Below are positions 24,516 through 32,812 of a stretch of DNA of 64,000 nucleotides, piece by piece. A program made the position numbers and the translations under genes. Under the pieces are notes generated by a model that saw nothing but the letters and a program-made list of their open reading frames with translations, ran no database searches and had not been told where the DNA came from. Position 1 is the stretch's first letter. Each line of letters starts with the position of its first letter. Where the stretch lies: NCBI RefSeq assembly GCF_026967805.1, contig NZ_JAPVBG010000001.1, positions 449,143 to 513,142 on the forward strand, read 5' to 3'. The DNA comes from Blastococcus sp. VKM Ac-2987 (lineage in GTDB: Bacteria > Actinomycetota > Actinomycetes > Mycobacteriales > Geodermatophilaceae).

Positions 24516-25082
24516 ATGCCCCGCACGCCACCGACGTCGCTCACGCCGGCCGCAGAACGGCTGCTCGCCGCGGCCTCCGACCTGTTCTACGCCCGGGGCA
24601 TCCGCGCGGTCGGCGTCGACACCATCGCGGAGGCGGCCGGCACGACCAAGAAGACCCTCTACGACCGGTTCGGCTCCAAGGACGCCCTGGTCGCCCTCTA
24701 CCTCGCGCACCGCGCGCAGCGGTGGCAGCAGTTGCTCGACGAGGAACTCGCCACCGACCGGTCCCCGGTGGACCGGGTGCGCAGCGTCTTCGACGCGGCC
24801 GGGCGATGGCTGGACGGCCAGGAGCGCGGGTGCGCGTTCGTGAACGCCTACGCCGAGGTCGGGGGCACCGACCATCCGGCGCTACCGGTGATCCGCGCGG
24901 AGAAGGAGTGGATGCGGCAACGCCTCGTCGCCCTCGCCGCCGAGGCCGGTGCGGCCGACCCGGAGCAGACCGGGGCGTCGATCCACCTGCTGTACGAGGG
25001 AGCCCTGGTCGCGACCACCGCGGGGAACGACCCCCACGCCCTGGACACCGCACGTGCGGCAGCAGCGCGGCTACTCGGCTAA
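24516..25082 (+). CDS. TetR/AcrR family transcriptional regulator
   Basis: The 188-residue regulator has a TetR helix-turn-helix at residues 10-55 (AAERLLAAASDLFYARGI, then IAEAAGTTKKTLYDRFGSKDAL) and a variable ligand-binding domain with ERGCAFVNAYAEVGG. The GACGAGGAGG ribosome site precedes the ATG. It is divergent from the EamA transporter and 9 bases upstream of an oxidoreductase in the same direction, both plausible targets. It ends in TAA. Confidence 0.9.
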   Translation: MPRTPPTSLTPAAERLLAAASDLFYARGIRAVGVDTIAEAAGTTKKTLYDRFGSKDALVALYLAHRAQRWQQLLDEELATDRSPVDRVRSVFDAAGRWLDGQERGCAFVNAYAEVGGTDHPALPVIRAEKEWMRQRLVALAAEAGAADPEQTGASIHLLYEGALVATTAGNDPHALDTARAAAARLLG

Positions 25083-25091
25083 GTTCCGATC

Positions 25092-26057
25092 ATGCTGGCT
25101 GCCTTCGTCTCCACCCCTGCCCCGAAGGACCCGCTCTCCGTGCTGGAGGTCGGCGACCGCCCCGAGCCCGAGGCGCCCGAGGGCTGGACGACGATCCAGG
25201 TGAAGGCGGTCTCGCTCAACCACCACGACCTGTTCAGCCTGCAGGGCATCGGCCTGCCCGCCGAGCGGATGCCGATGATCCTGGGCACCGACGCGGCCGG
25301 CATCGACGAGGACGGCAACGAGGTCGTCGTCCACGGGGTCATCTCGACGCCGGACTGGATGGGCGACGAGACGCTGGACCCGAAGCGGTCGCTGCTGTCG
25401 GAGGTGCACCAGGGCTCGATGGCGGAGAAGGTCGCCGTCCCCCGGCGCAACTTGCTGCCGAAGCCGGAAGAGCTGTCCTTCGCCGAGGCCGCCTGCCTGC
25501 CCACCGCCTGGCTGACCGCCTACCGGATGCTGTTCGTGAAGTCGGGGCTGCGCCCCGGCCAGACCGTCCTGGTGCAGGGCGCCAGCGGCGGCGTCGCGAC
25601 CGCGCTCGTCGTGCTCGGCCGCGCGGCCGGCTACCGGATGTGGGTCACCGGGCGCAGCGAGGAGAAGCGGTCCGCCGCCCTGGCGCTGGGCGCCGACCAG
25701 GCCTTCGAGAGCGGCGCGCGGTTGCCCGAGCGGGTGGACGGCGTGATGGAGACCGTCGGCGAGGCCACCTGGGGCCACAGCATCAAGTCGCTGAAGCCCG
25801 GCGGCGTGCTGGTCACCTCCGGCGCGACCACCGGCTTCAACCCGGGCGCGGAGCTCAACCGGGTCTTCTTCACCCAGCTGTCGGTCATCGGCTCGACGAT
25901 GGGCACGAAGTCCGAGCTCGAGGCCCTCATCCAGATGTGCCGGGTCACCGGCATCCGCCCCCAGATCGACGTCGAGCTGCCGCTGACGGAGGCCCGCGAG
26001 GGCTTCCAGCGGATGCTCGAGGGGCGCACCAACGGGAAGATCGTCTTCACCCTCTGA
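25092..26057 (+). CDS. Zinc-type alcohol dehydrogenase-like (quinone oxidoreductase family) protein
   Basis: The 321-residue MDR-superfamily oxidoreductase has an N-terminal GroES-like domain (VKAVSLNHHDLFSLQGIG, ILGTDAAGIDEDGNEV) and a Rossmann domain with the nucleotide motif VLVQGASGGVATALVVLGRAAG around residue 155. The structural-zinc cysteines are absent and the catalytic zinc Cys is not evident, so a zinc-free quinone oxidoreductase-like enzyme using NADPH is likely. It is probably cotranscribed with the tetR gene. The substrate is unknown. Confidence 0.87.
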   Translation: MLAAFVSTPAPKDPLSVLEVGDRPEPEAPEGWTTIQVKAVSLNHHDLFSLQGIGLPAERMPMILGTDAAGIDEDGNEVVVHGVISTPDWMGDETLDPKRSLLSEVHQGSMAEKVAVPRRNLLPKPEELSFAEAACLPTAWLTAYRMLFVKSGLRPGQTVLVQGASGGVATALVVLGRAAGYRMWVTGRSEEKRSAALALGADQAFESGARLPERVDGVMETVGEATWGHSIKSLKPGGVLVTSGATTGFNPGAELNRVFFTQLSVIGSTMGTKSELEALIQMCRVTGIRPQIDVELPLTEAREGFQRMLEGRTNGKIVFTL

Positions 26058-26073
26058 CCGAGGGGCACTGTCC

Positions 26074-26141
26074 CGAGAGGGCAGTTGTGGTCGCCAACCC
26101 GCGGGGGCGCTCCGGCGCGAGCGACCACAACTGCCCTCTCG
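26074..26141. terminator. Perfect 21-bp hairpin between convergent genes
   Basis: The arm at 26074-26094 (starting CGAGAGGGCAGTTGTGG) is the exact inverse of 26121-26141, around a 26-base GC-rich loop. It starts 17 bases after the oxidoreductase stop and ends 12 bases before the SMR gene end. It can act as a terminator for both strands. Its arms are less GC-rich than the surroundings, and no U-tract follows. Confidence 0.78.
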
Positions 26142-26153
26142 TGCTTCTTCGGC

Positions 26154-26468
26154 TCACTCCACGACCTTGAGGCCGACGACGCAGCCGACGATCCCGGCCA
26201 GCAGCAGCAACCGGACCGGCGAGACCGGTTCGGCGCCGGTGACCATCGCGTAGACCACGGTCAGCGTGGCGCCGATGCCCACCCACACGGCGTACGAGGT
26301 CCCGAGCGGCAGCTCGCGCATGGCGAAGGCGAGCCCACCCATGCTCGCCGCCAGGGCGACGACGAAGACCGCCGTCGGCACGAGGCGGGTGAACCCCTCC
26401 GAACGGTCCAGGGCCGTGGCCCACACCGCCTCGAGCACCCCGGACACGATCAGCACCAGCCATGACAT
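26154..26468 (-). CDS. SMR family transporter of the SugE/Gdx type
   Basis: The 104-residue, four-span small multidrug resistance protein begins MSWLVLIVSGVLEAVWATAL with the essential membrane glutamate at 13, then LDRSEGFTRLVP and GTSYAVWVGIGATLTVVYA. The LEAVWATAL-xxSEGFTRL wording matches SugE/Gdx, which exports guanidinium, more than EmrE-type drug exporters. GAGGGG lies 6 bases before the ATG. I looked for a guanidine riboswitch upstream and could not fold one convincingly. Confidence 0.87.
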   Translation of the reverse strand: MSWLVLIVSGVLEAVWATALDRSEGFTRLVPTAVFVVALAASMGGLAFAMRELPLGTSYAVWVGIGATLTVVYAMVTGAEPVSPVRLLLLAGIVGCVVGLKVVE

Positions 26469-26567
26469 GGCGAACCCCTCTGGCGCCGTCTTGTCGCACA
26501 CCGGGTACGGCCCCGCTCGTCCGGGAGCCGTGTCGCGGCCCGGGGCAAGTCTCCCACCACCTCATTC

Positions 26568-26608
26568 GTCAACGCATGTTGACAATTCCATCGGCGCAAC
26601 CTAGGTTG
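26568..26608 (+). promoter_or_regulatory. Promoter with overlapping palindromic operators, likely leaderless
   Basis: TTGACA (26579-26584), a 17-base spacer and TAGGTT (26602-26607) form a strong promoter. The expected start is at about 26614-26615, the A of the HTH gene ATG, so the mRNA would be leaderless. GTCAAC-GCAT-GTTGAC (26568-26583) covers the -35. CAACCTAGGTTG (26597-26608), a perfect 12-base palindrome, covers the -10. Two GTTGAC copies lie 27 bases apart. Autoregulation by the HTH protein is inferred. Confidence 0.75.
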
Positions 26609-26614
26609 ACGGCC

Positions 26615-26848
26615 ATGGCAGACACAGCGCAGGTCGCCGGCGCCGCCAGCAGCAAGGACCCCGCGGTCGGCCTGACGGCCGTCCGATCGCTCCGGGTGCT
26701 CGTGGAGCGCCTGGAAGCCCTCCAGGTGCAGAACGCCCGCGACCAGGGCTGGACCTGGGAGCAGATCGCCCAGCTGCTCGGCATCAGCCGGCAGGCCGTG
26801 CACAAGAAGTACGCGAGCGGCCGCGGGCCGCTCCGGCGGAAGGACTGA
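26615..26848 (+). CDS. Small helix-turn-helix DNA-binding protein
   Basis: The 77-residue protein has an N-terminal helix (VRSLRVLVERLEALQVQNARDQG) and a helix-turn-helix WTWEQIAQLLGISRQAVHKK at residues 48-67, ending in a basic tail. This small HTH protein is commonly encoded directly before a Clp-N-domain protein in actinobacteria. The pair is 2 bases apart here. The promoter has no room for a ribosome site, so the transcript is probably leaderless. It is likely an autoregulator. The biological signal is unknown. Confidence 0.82.
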   Translation: MADTAQVAGAASSKDPAVGLTAVRSLRVLVERLEALQVQNARDQGWTWEQIAQLLGISRQAVHKKYASGRGPLRRKD

Positions 26849-26850
26849 CC

Positions 26851-27384
26851 ATGTTCGAGCGGTTCACCACCGAGGCGCGGGCGACCGTCGTCGACGCCCA
26901 GCAGGAGGCCCGCCGGCTGCACCACGGCTGGGTCGGCACCGAGCACCTGCTGCTCGGCCTGCTGCGGCAGGGCACCCGCAGTGCGGCGACCCTCGCCCGG
27001 CACGGCCTGACGCACGACGACGTGGCCGCGGCCGTCGTCACCGCCGTGGGGGGCGGCGGGCTCGGCGCGGAGGCGCTCAGCACCGTGGGCATCGACCTCG
27101 ACGCCGTCCGCAGCTCCGTCGAGGCCACGTTCGGCCCCGGCGCGCTGGACCGGCCGCGGGGATCCGTGCGCGAGGGCCACATCCCCTTCTCCCCGCGCGC
27201 GAAGAAGGTCCTGGAGCTCGCCCTGCGCGAGGCCATCGCCATGAAGTCCCGGAGCATCACCGACGGGCACATCGCCCTGGGTCTGATCCGCGAGGGCGAG
27301 GGGCTGGCCGCGAAGGTGCTGCACGACCGCGGCGTGGACGTCCCCGCCCTGCGGGACGACCTCAGGCTCGCGCTGAACTCCTGA
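26851..27384 (+). CDS. Clp N-terminal domain protein without ATPase
   Basis: The 177-residue protein consists of two Clp-N (double ClpN) repeats: MFERFTTEARATVVDAQQEA with WVGTEHLLLGLLRQG, and IPFSPRAKKVLELALREA with ITDGHIALGLIREGEG. ClpC/ClpB use this domain to bind substrates or adaptors, for example phospho-arginine proteins. Here no AAA+ domain follows, so it may be an adaptor or decoy for ClpC. It forms a pair with the preceding HTH gene. Its last 23 bases overlap the convergent MFS gene tail-to-tail. Confidence 0.88.
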   Translation: MFERFTTEARATVVDAQQEARRLHHGWVGTEHLLLGLLRQGTRSAATLARHGLTHDDVAAAVVTAVGGGGLGAEALSTVGIDLDAVRSSVEATFGPGALDRPRGSVREGHIPFSPRAKKVLELALREAIAMKSRSITDGHIALGLIREGEGLAAKVLHDRGVDVPALRDDLRLALNS

Positions 27385-29113
27385 CCTGACCCCGCAGCAG
27401 CACCAGCGACGCCACCGCGGCAAGCCCGGCGGCGATCGCCGCCCCGGCGAAGACCGTGTGCAGCTGGGTCAGCACCGCGGCCTCGGTCGCGGCGTCGTAG
27501 GCCGCGCAGTCGGCGGGGGTGGCCGGGCACAGCTCCATGGGCGTGCCGATCGCCGACACCTCGGCGGTGAACCGGCGCAGCGCCACCGCGGTCAGCAGCG
27601 ACAACCCCGCCAGCATCCCGACGGTCCGGGCGACGACGGCGAGCGCGCCCGCGCTGCCGTGGACCGCACCCGGGGTGACCGCCAGCAGGACGGCGTTCAC
27701 CGGCGCGATGGCCAGCCCGAACCCGAGCCCGGCGGCCAGCAGGACGACGGTCGACCAGGCGCCGTCCAAGGAGCGCTCGTCCCACCCGGTCATGGCGACG
27801 AACGCCGCCGCGGTGAGGGCCATCCCGGTTCCCGCGACCAGGCGCGGCGCCACCAGCCGGCACAGCCAGCCCCCGGCGACGGCACCGACCGGCACGGCGA
27901 TCAGCAACCGCAGCAGCACGAGCGCCGCGCCCAGCTGGTCCCCCGCCTCCGTCGTGGCGCGGGCGAACAGCGGGACGTCGACCAGCGCGGCGACCAGCGC
28001 GGCGCCCACGAACAGGTTGACGACCAGGGCGCCCCAGGCGCCGACCGGCCGCAGCGCGGCCAGGGGCAGGACCGGGTCGGGCGTGCGCCGCTCGTGCAGG
28101 ACGAACAGCACCCCGGCGACGGCGGCCAGCGGCAGCAGCAGCCAGCCGTGCGCGACCACCTCCCGCGAGGTGTCGGCGGCCGCGAAGGCCCACACCAGCG
28201 CGCCGAGCGCCACCACGGCCAGCACCGACCCGAGGACGTCGACCTCGCGGGCGAGCCGGCCCAGCCCACGCAGCGGCAGGACGGCGCCCGCCGGGTGCAC
28301 CAGCCCGCGGACCACCAGGGCCGCGGCGGCGAGGACGGTGACCAGCAGCAGCGGCGTGGTCCACGGCCGGCCGTCGACCAGGGGCACGTAGAGCAGCCCC
28401 AGGTCGACGTCCTCGGCCAGCGCCGCGGGTTCGGCCAGCAGCAGGGCGAGCGCGACGGCGGCTGCTCCGGCGAGCGCCAGGCCGACCGGGTCCGGCCGGC
28501 GCACCCGCCCGGTGAGCAGCACGCCACCGGCCAGGCCGAGACCCAGCAGCAGGTTGAGCCAGAAGATCGCCCGCCAGTCGGCCACCGCGAGCACCGCGGC
28601 GCCCGCGAGCGGCCCCAGGACGGCTCCGGCCTCCTGCACCGCGCCGACCACCCCCAGGGGCAGCGACCGGTGCTCCGGCGGCCAGCGGTCGGCGACCAGC
28701 GCCAGCGTGGCCGGCACCAGCCCACCGGCGCCGATGCCCTGCAGCCCCCGCCCGGCGACGGCGAGCCCGAGCGTCTCCGCCGTCGCGGTCAGCAGGGAGC
28801 CGAGCGCGAAGAGCAGCAGGCAGCCGATGAGGACCGGCGTCCGCCCGCGGAGGTCGGCCAGCCGGCCCAGCAGCGGCAGCGTGGCGGTGTACCCCAGCAG
28901 GAAGCCACCGACGATGGGGGTCGCCTTCTGCAGCTCGTCCAGGCCGACCCCGACCCCGGTGAGGATGTCGGGCAGCGCGAGGACGACGACGTAGGTGTCG
29001 GCCGCCGTGACCAGGACGGCGAGGGTGGCGAGGGCGATCGCCGCCAGGCCGGGGGCCTGCCGGAAGGCGGCGCCGGGCGTCTCAGCCGGTGGCCGGTGCG
29101 GTGATCTCGACAT
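27362..29113 (-). CDS. MFS transporter, P55-like (DHA2 family)
   Basis: The 583-residue protein with about 14 membrane spans has the MFS motif A-like GRLADLRGRTPVLIG near residue 85 and motif C-like VVGAVQEAGAVLGPLAGA. It overlaps the upstream LprG-type lipoprotein gene by 32 bases. A lipoprotein-MFS pair of this order matches mycobacterial lprG-Rv1410c (P55), which moves triacylglycerides and related lipids to the cell surface. By analogy this may be a lipid exporter. The homology is judged from context and topology, not from alignment. Confidence 0.85.
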   Translation of the reverse strand: MSRSPHRPPAETPGAAFRQAPGLAAIALATLAVLVTAADTYVVVLALPDILTGVGVGLDELQKATPIVGGFLLGYTATLPLLGRLADLRGRTPVLIGCLLLFALGSLLTATAETLGLAVAGRGLQGIGAGGLVPATLALVADRWPPEHRSLPLGVVGAVQEAGAVLGPLAGAAVLAVADWRAIFWLNLLLGLGLAGGVLLTGRVRRPDPVGLALAGAAAVALALLLAEPAALAEDVDLGLLYVPLVDGRPWTTPLLLVTVLAAAALVVRGLVHPAGAVLPLRGLGRLAREVDVLGSVLAVVALGALVWAFAAADTSREVVAHGWLLLPLAAVAGVLFVLHERRTPDPVLPLAALRPVGAWGALVVNLFVGAALVAALVDVPLFARATTEAGDQLGAALVLLRLLIAVPVGAVAGGWLCRLVAPRLVAGTGMALTAAAFVAMTGWDERSLDGAWSTVVLLAAGLGFGLAIAPVNAVLLAVTPGAVHGSAGALAVVARTVGMLAGLSLLTAVALRRFTAEVSAIGTPMELCPATPADCAAYDAATEAAVLTQLHTVFAGAAIAAGLAAVASLVLLRGQVRSSARA

Positions 29114-29786
29114 CGGCCCCGAAGTCGCTGAGCTCGAGGATGTAGGTGGCGTCCTCGCCGTCGGCGAAGAACGGGCCGGTCAGCTCCGCCCGGCGCAGCT
29201 CACCGCTGTCGGCGGCCACGGAGAACCGGGCCTGCACCGGCTGGGACGGGTCCTCGCTGGCGAGCACCTGCTCCACCAGGTCGCCGGGCAGCTCGGCGGT
29301 CACCTCGCGGACGACCTCGCCGTCGACCCGGCGCTCCTCCCCCAGCTCGGCCGAGCCCGCCTCGGCCAGCAGCTGGGAGATGCCTGTCTCGGGATCCAGC
29401 AGGTCGCCGGGGTCGCCGAACCCGAACTGCGCGGGCTCGATCTCGGTGAAGCCGCTGGTGAACGGCAGCTGCGCGTAGACGGTGCCGTCGACCGACACCA
29501 CCGCCAGGTCGAGGGTCGATCCGAGCGCGAGCACCTGCAGCGTGCCGTCGAAGGAAGCCGGGCGGGCGATGTCGCCCTCCCCGCCGACCAGCACGGTCCC
29601 GGTCGTCGGCGCCCCCTCGCTGTCCAGCACGAAGTGCGCGCTCTCGGCCTCGTCGAGGGTCTGCTTGGCCCGGTCGAGCAGGTCGGTCGCCGACTCCTCC
29701 GGCTCGTCCGACCCGCAGCCGCCGAGCACCGGCGCGGCGAACAGCGCCAGCGCGAGCAGCGGCACGCCCGATCGGCGCAGCAGCAT
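29082..29786 (-). CDS. LppX/LprAFG-type lipoprotein (LprG-like)
   Basis: The 234-residue lipoprotein has signal MLLRRSGVPLLALALFAAP and lipobox VLGGC (Cys24). The mature part, ATDLLDRAKQTLDEAESAHF, EGDIARPASFDGTLQV and VDGTVYAQLPF, follows the LolA-like LppX_LprAFG fold that shields lipids in a hydrophobic cavity. Coupled to the P55-like MFS gene, it probably receives or presents lipid at the outer face of the membrane. Expect no mycolate-specific role outside mycolata. Confidence 0.85.
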   Translation of the reverse strand: MLLRRSGVPLLALALFAAPVLGGCGSDEPEESATDLLDRAKQTLDEAESAHFVLDSEGAPTTGTVLVGGEGDIARPASFDGTLQVLALGSTLDLAVVSVDGTVYAQLPFTSGFTEIEPAQFGFGDPGDLLDPETGISQLLAEAGSAELGEERRVDGEVVREVTAELPGDLVEQVLASEDPSQPVQARFSVAADSGELRRAELTGPFFADGEDATYILELSDFGADVEITAPATG

Positions 29787-29850
29787 GGCGACCTCCCGTC
29801 GCGGCAGGACTTCCCCCGCCGTCGCGGCGGACCCTAGCGCGCCGGTCGGC

Positions 29851-30504
29851 TCAGCCGCGGACGGCTCGGGCCTCGATCTTCGCGGCGATCGCCGGCTGGT
29901 TCCTGAGCGGCAGGAACGCCAGTGCGGGCGTGAGCTGCGGCAGCCGGTACTTCTGCGTCGTGAAGGCCCGGAAGGTGAGCCCGATCGTCACCTCGTGCTC
30001 GGGGCGGGCCACGATCTCGACGTCGTCCCCGGCCCCGATCTCCCCGGTCTCCAGCACCCGTAGGTAGGCCCCGCTGGCGCCGTGGGCGGTGAACCGCTTG
30101 ACCAGCTGCGGCTCGTCCCAGAACCGGGCGAGGTTGGCGCACGGGATCCGCGGCGCGGTGACCTCCAGCAGGGCCGTGCCGACCCGCCAGCGCTCACCGA
30201 GGAGGGCGCCGGTGAGGTCGAGGCCCGACGTCCGGAGGTTCTCGCCGAACATCCCGGCCGGCAGGTCGCGGCCCAGCTCGGCCGACCACCAGTCGGCGTC
30301 CTCCTGGGCGTAGGCGTACACGGCCTGCCCCTCGCCGCCGTGGTACTTGCGGTTGACCTGGACGTCGCCATCCAGTCCCAGCTCGCCGACGGCGACCCGG
30401 CCGGCCACCGGCTTCTTGGCGATGCCGCTGCGGTCCGGCCGGCGGCCGGGCAGCGGCAGCAGGTCCGGGCCGGACACGCAGACGGCGTCGAGCCGCGCCG
30501 TCAC
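29851..30504 (-). CDS. MOSC domain protein (YiiM-like)
   Basis: The 217-residue protein carries the MOSC fold typical of sulfur-carrier/molybdenum-cofactor enzymes: [35 protein letters not shown] and the cysteine stretch [18 protein letters not shown]. That cysteine is the likely substrate or cofactor ligand. YiiM-like proteins reduce N-hydroxylated compounds with Moco. The ATG overlaps the lepA stop by 4 bases, so expression is coupled to lepA, though the roles are unrelated. Confidence 0.88.
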   Translation of the reverse strand: MTARLDAVCVSGPDLLPLPGRRPDRSGIAKKPVAGRVAVGELGLDGDVQVNRKYHGGEGQAVYAYAQEDADWWSAELGRDLPAGMFGENLRTSGLDLTGALLGERWRVGTALLEVTAPRIPCANLARFWDEPQLVKRFTAHGASGAYLRVLETGEIGAGDDVEIVARPEHEVTIGLTFRAFTTQKYRLPQLTPALAFLPLRNQPAIAAKIEARAVRG

Positions 30505-32351
30505 TTCGGCTTGGCGGAGGCCGTGGACTCGTTGGTGGACAGCGCGGCGACGAACGCCTCCTGGGGGACCTCGACGCGGCCGACCATCTTCATCCGCTTC
30601 TTGCCCTCCTTCTGCTTCTCCAGCAGCTTCCGCTTGCGGGTGATGTCACCGCCGTAGCACTTGGCGAGGACGTCCTTGCGGATGGCGCGCACCGTCTCGC
30701 GGGCGATCACCCGGGAGCCGACGGCGGCCTGGATGGGCACCTCGAACTGCTGCCGCGGGATCAGCTCGCGCAGCTTGCCGGCCATCATCACGCCGTAGCT
30801 GTAGGCCTTGTCCTTGTGCACGATCGCGCTGAACGCGTCGACGGCCTCACCCTGCAGCAGGATGTCCACCTTGACCAGCGCGGACTCCTGCTCGCCGGCT
30901 TCCTGGTAGTCGAGCGAGGCGTAGCCGCGGGTGCGGGACTTCAGCGCGTCGAAGAAGTCGAAGATGATTTCGCCGAGGGGCAGCGTGTAGCGGAGCTCGA
31001 CGCGGGACTCGCTCAGGTAGTCCATCCCGCCGAGCTGGCCGCGACGGCCCTGGCAGAGCTCCATGATCGCGCCGGTGTAGTCGCTGGGCGCGATGACCGT
31101 GGCGTTGACGATCGGCTCGAAGACGCGGTCGATCTTGCCCTCGGGCCAGTCGCTCGGGTTGGTCACCGTGTGCTCGGTGCCGTCCTCCATGATCACCCGG
31201 TAGACGACGTTCGGCGCCGTCGAGATCAGGCTGATGCCCGCCTCGCGCTCCAGCCGCTCGCGGACGATCTCCAGGTGCAGCAGCCCGAGGAAGCCGACGC
31301 GGAAGCCGAAGCCCAGCGCCGCCGAGGTCTCCGGCTCGTAGACCAGCGCGGCGTCGTTGAGCAGCAGCTTGTCCAGCGCCTCGCGCAGCAGCGGGTACTC
31401 GCTGCCGTCGATCGGGTAGAGGCCGGAGTAGACCATCGGCTTGGGGTCGCGGTAGCCGCCGATGGACTCCGCCGCCGGCTTGCTCGACAGCGTGACCGTG
31501 TCGCCGACGCGGGACTGGCGGACGTCCTTCACCCCGGTGATGAAGTAGCCGACCTCGCCGACGCCCAGGGAGCCGACCGGCTTGGGCTCGGGCGAGATGA
31601 CGCCGATCTCCAGCAGCTCGTGCGTGGCGCCGGTGGACATCATCTTGATCTTCTCGCGGGCCGAGATGCGCCCGTCGACCACGCGCACGTAGGTGATGAC
31701 GCCGCGGTAGATGTCGTAGACCGAGTCGAAGATCATCGCCCGGGCCGGCCCCTCGGCCACGCCCGTCGGAGCGGGGATGTCGGTGACGATCCGGTCGAGC
31801 AGCTCGGGCACGCCCACCCCGGTCTTGCCGCTGACCCGCATGACGTCGTCGGGGTCGCAGCCGATGATGTGCGCGATCTCCGCGGCGTACTTCTCCGGCT
31901 GGGCGGCCGGCAGGTCGATCTTGTTGAGGACCGGGATGATCGTGAGGTCGTTCTCCAGCGCCAGGTACAGGTTCGCCAGCGTCTGGGCCTCGATGCCTTG
32001 CGCGGCGTCGACCAGCAGCACGGCGCCCTCGCAGGCGGCCAGCGACCGGGACACCTCGTAGGTGAAGTCCACGTGGCCCGGGGTGTCGATCATGTCGAGC
32101 ACGAACTCGGTGCTGGTGTCCTCGCCGGTCCGCGGCGTCCACGGCAGGCGGACGTTCTGCGCCTTGATGGTGATGCCGCGCTCGCGCTCGATGTCCATGC
32201 GGTCGAGGTACTGGGCGCGCATGTTCCGGCCCTCGACGATTCCGGTGACTTCCAGCATCCGGTCGGCCAGCGTCGACTTGCCGTGGTCGATGTGGGCGAT
32301 GATGCAGAAGTTCCGGATGCGGGCCGGATCGGTGGCAGCAGGAGTCGTCAC
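30501..32351 (-). CDS. lepA: Elongation factor 4 (LepA)
   Basis: The 616-residue translational GTPase has G1 [15 protein letters not shown], switch region [11 protein letters not shown]3 [11 protein letters not shown]4 [10 protein letters not shown] and the LepA-specific C-terminal domain ending [20 protein letters not shown] (split over the loop) and VEVPQEAF. It acts on stalled or incorrectly translocated ribosomes and in 30S assembly. The GTG was chosen to begin [22 protein letters not shown]. The gene is divergent from rpsT, with about 200 bases between, as in mycobacteria. Confidence 0.97.
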   Translation of the reverse strand: MTTPAATDPARIRNFCIIAHIDHGKSTLADRMLEVTGIVEGRNMRAQYLDRMDIERERGITIKAQNVRLPWTPRTGEDTSTEFVLDMIDTPGHVDFTYEVSRSLAACEGAVLLVDAAQGIEAQTLANLYLALENDLTIIPVLNKIDLPAAQPEKYAAEIAHIIGCDPDDVMRVSGKTGVGVPELLDRIVTDIPAPTGVAEGPARAMIFDSVYDIYRGVITYVRVVDGRISAREKIKMMSTGATHELLEIGVISPEPKPVGSLGVGEVGYFITGVKDVRQSRVGDTVTLSSKPAAESIGGYRDPKPMVYSGLYPIDGSEYPLLREALDKLLLNDAALVYEPETSAALGFGFRVGFLGLLHLEIVRERLEREAGISLISTAPNVVYRVIMEDGTEHTVTNPSDWPEGKIDRVFEPIVNATVIAPSDYTGAIMELCQGRRGQLGGMDYLSESRVELRYTLPLGEIIFDFFDALKSRTRGYASLDYQEAGEQESALVKVDILLQGEAVDAFSAIVHKDKAYSYGVMMAGKLRELIPRQQFEVPIQAAVGSRVIARETVRAIRKDVLAKCYGGDITRKRKLLEKQKEGKKRMKMVGRVEVPQEAFVAALSTNESTASAKPK

Positions 32352-32444
32352 AGTGCCGCCATCGTCCCACGTCCCGCCCCCGGGCCGAAGGCGGGCGCGT
32401 CGCCGGGTGCGTCCGGGGTGTGCCCGACGTCCCCGGACGGCGGG

Positions 32445-32474
32445 TTGGGGCCGGCGCCGGGACGCTGGTATCTT
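32445..32474 (+). promoter_or_regulatory. Candidate rpsT promoter
   Basis: TTGGGG (32445-32450), an 18-base spacer and TATCTT (32469-32474) fit a housekeeping promoter. The leader to the rpsT GTG would be about 70 bases, long enough for the translational autocontrol common in S20 genes, but no defined structure was identified. Confidence 0.5.
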
Positions 32475-32551
32475 TGCAGGCCGGTCCTGTGGCGCAAGCC
32501 CGGACGCACTGTCAGAAGTACTCCCTCCTGTCGAGACACCGAGGCTCACGC

Positions 32552-32812
32552 GTGGCGAACATCAAGTCCCAGTTGAAGCGGATCAAGACCAACGAGAAGG
32601 CGCGTCAGCGCAACGTCGCGGTCAAGTCCGCCCTGAAGACGGCCGTCCGGCGCGTCCGCAGCGCCGCCGAGGCCGGGGACGCCGCTGCCGCGGGCGCCGC
32701 CTACCAGGCCGCTGCCAAGCAGCTGGACAAGGCCGCCAGCAAGGGCGTCATCCACAAGAACCAGGCCGCCAACCGCAAGTCGGGGCTGGCCAAGCAGGTC
32801 GCCGGCCTCTGA
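32552..32812 (+). CDS. rpsT: 30S ribosomal protein S20
   Basis: The 86-residue protein [20 protein letters not shown] is very basic and Ala/Lys-rich, the standard S20 size and N-terminus. It binds the 5' domain of 16S rRNA. The GTG follows GAGG by a suitable spacer. The gene is monocistronic with a strong hairpin after it. Its 3' end overlaps, on the other strand, the formal end of the over-long comEC frame. Confidence 0.97.
   Translation: MANIKSQLKRIKTNEKARQRNVAVKSALKTAVRRVRSAAEAGDAAAAGAAYQAAAKQLDKAASKGVIHKNQAANRKSGLAKQVAGL

Noticed and set aside
26469-26567. Possible guanidine-II (mini-ykkC) riboswitch upstream of the SugE/Gdx-type gene, based on ACGA and ACGG sequences in the leader
   Set aside because: Only the first could sit in a loop, and its inner closing pairs fail. 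The second has no flanking stem. The required pair of short hairpins with ACGR loops is not formed.
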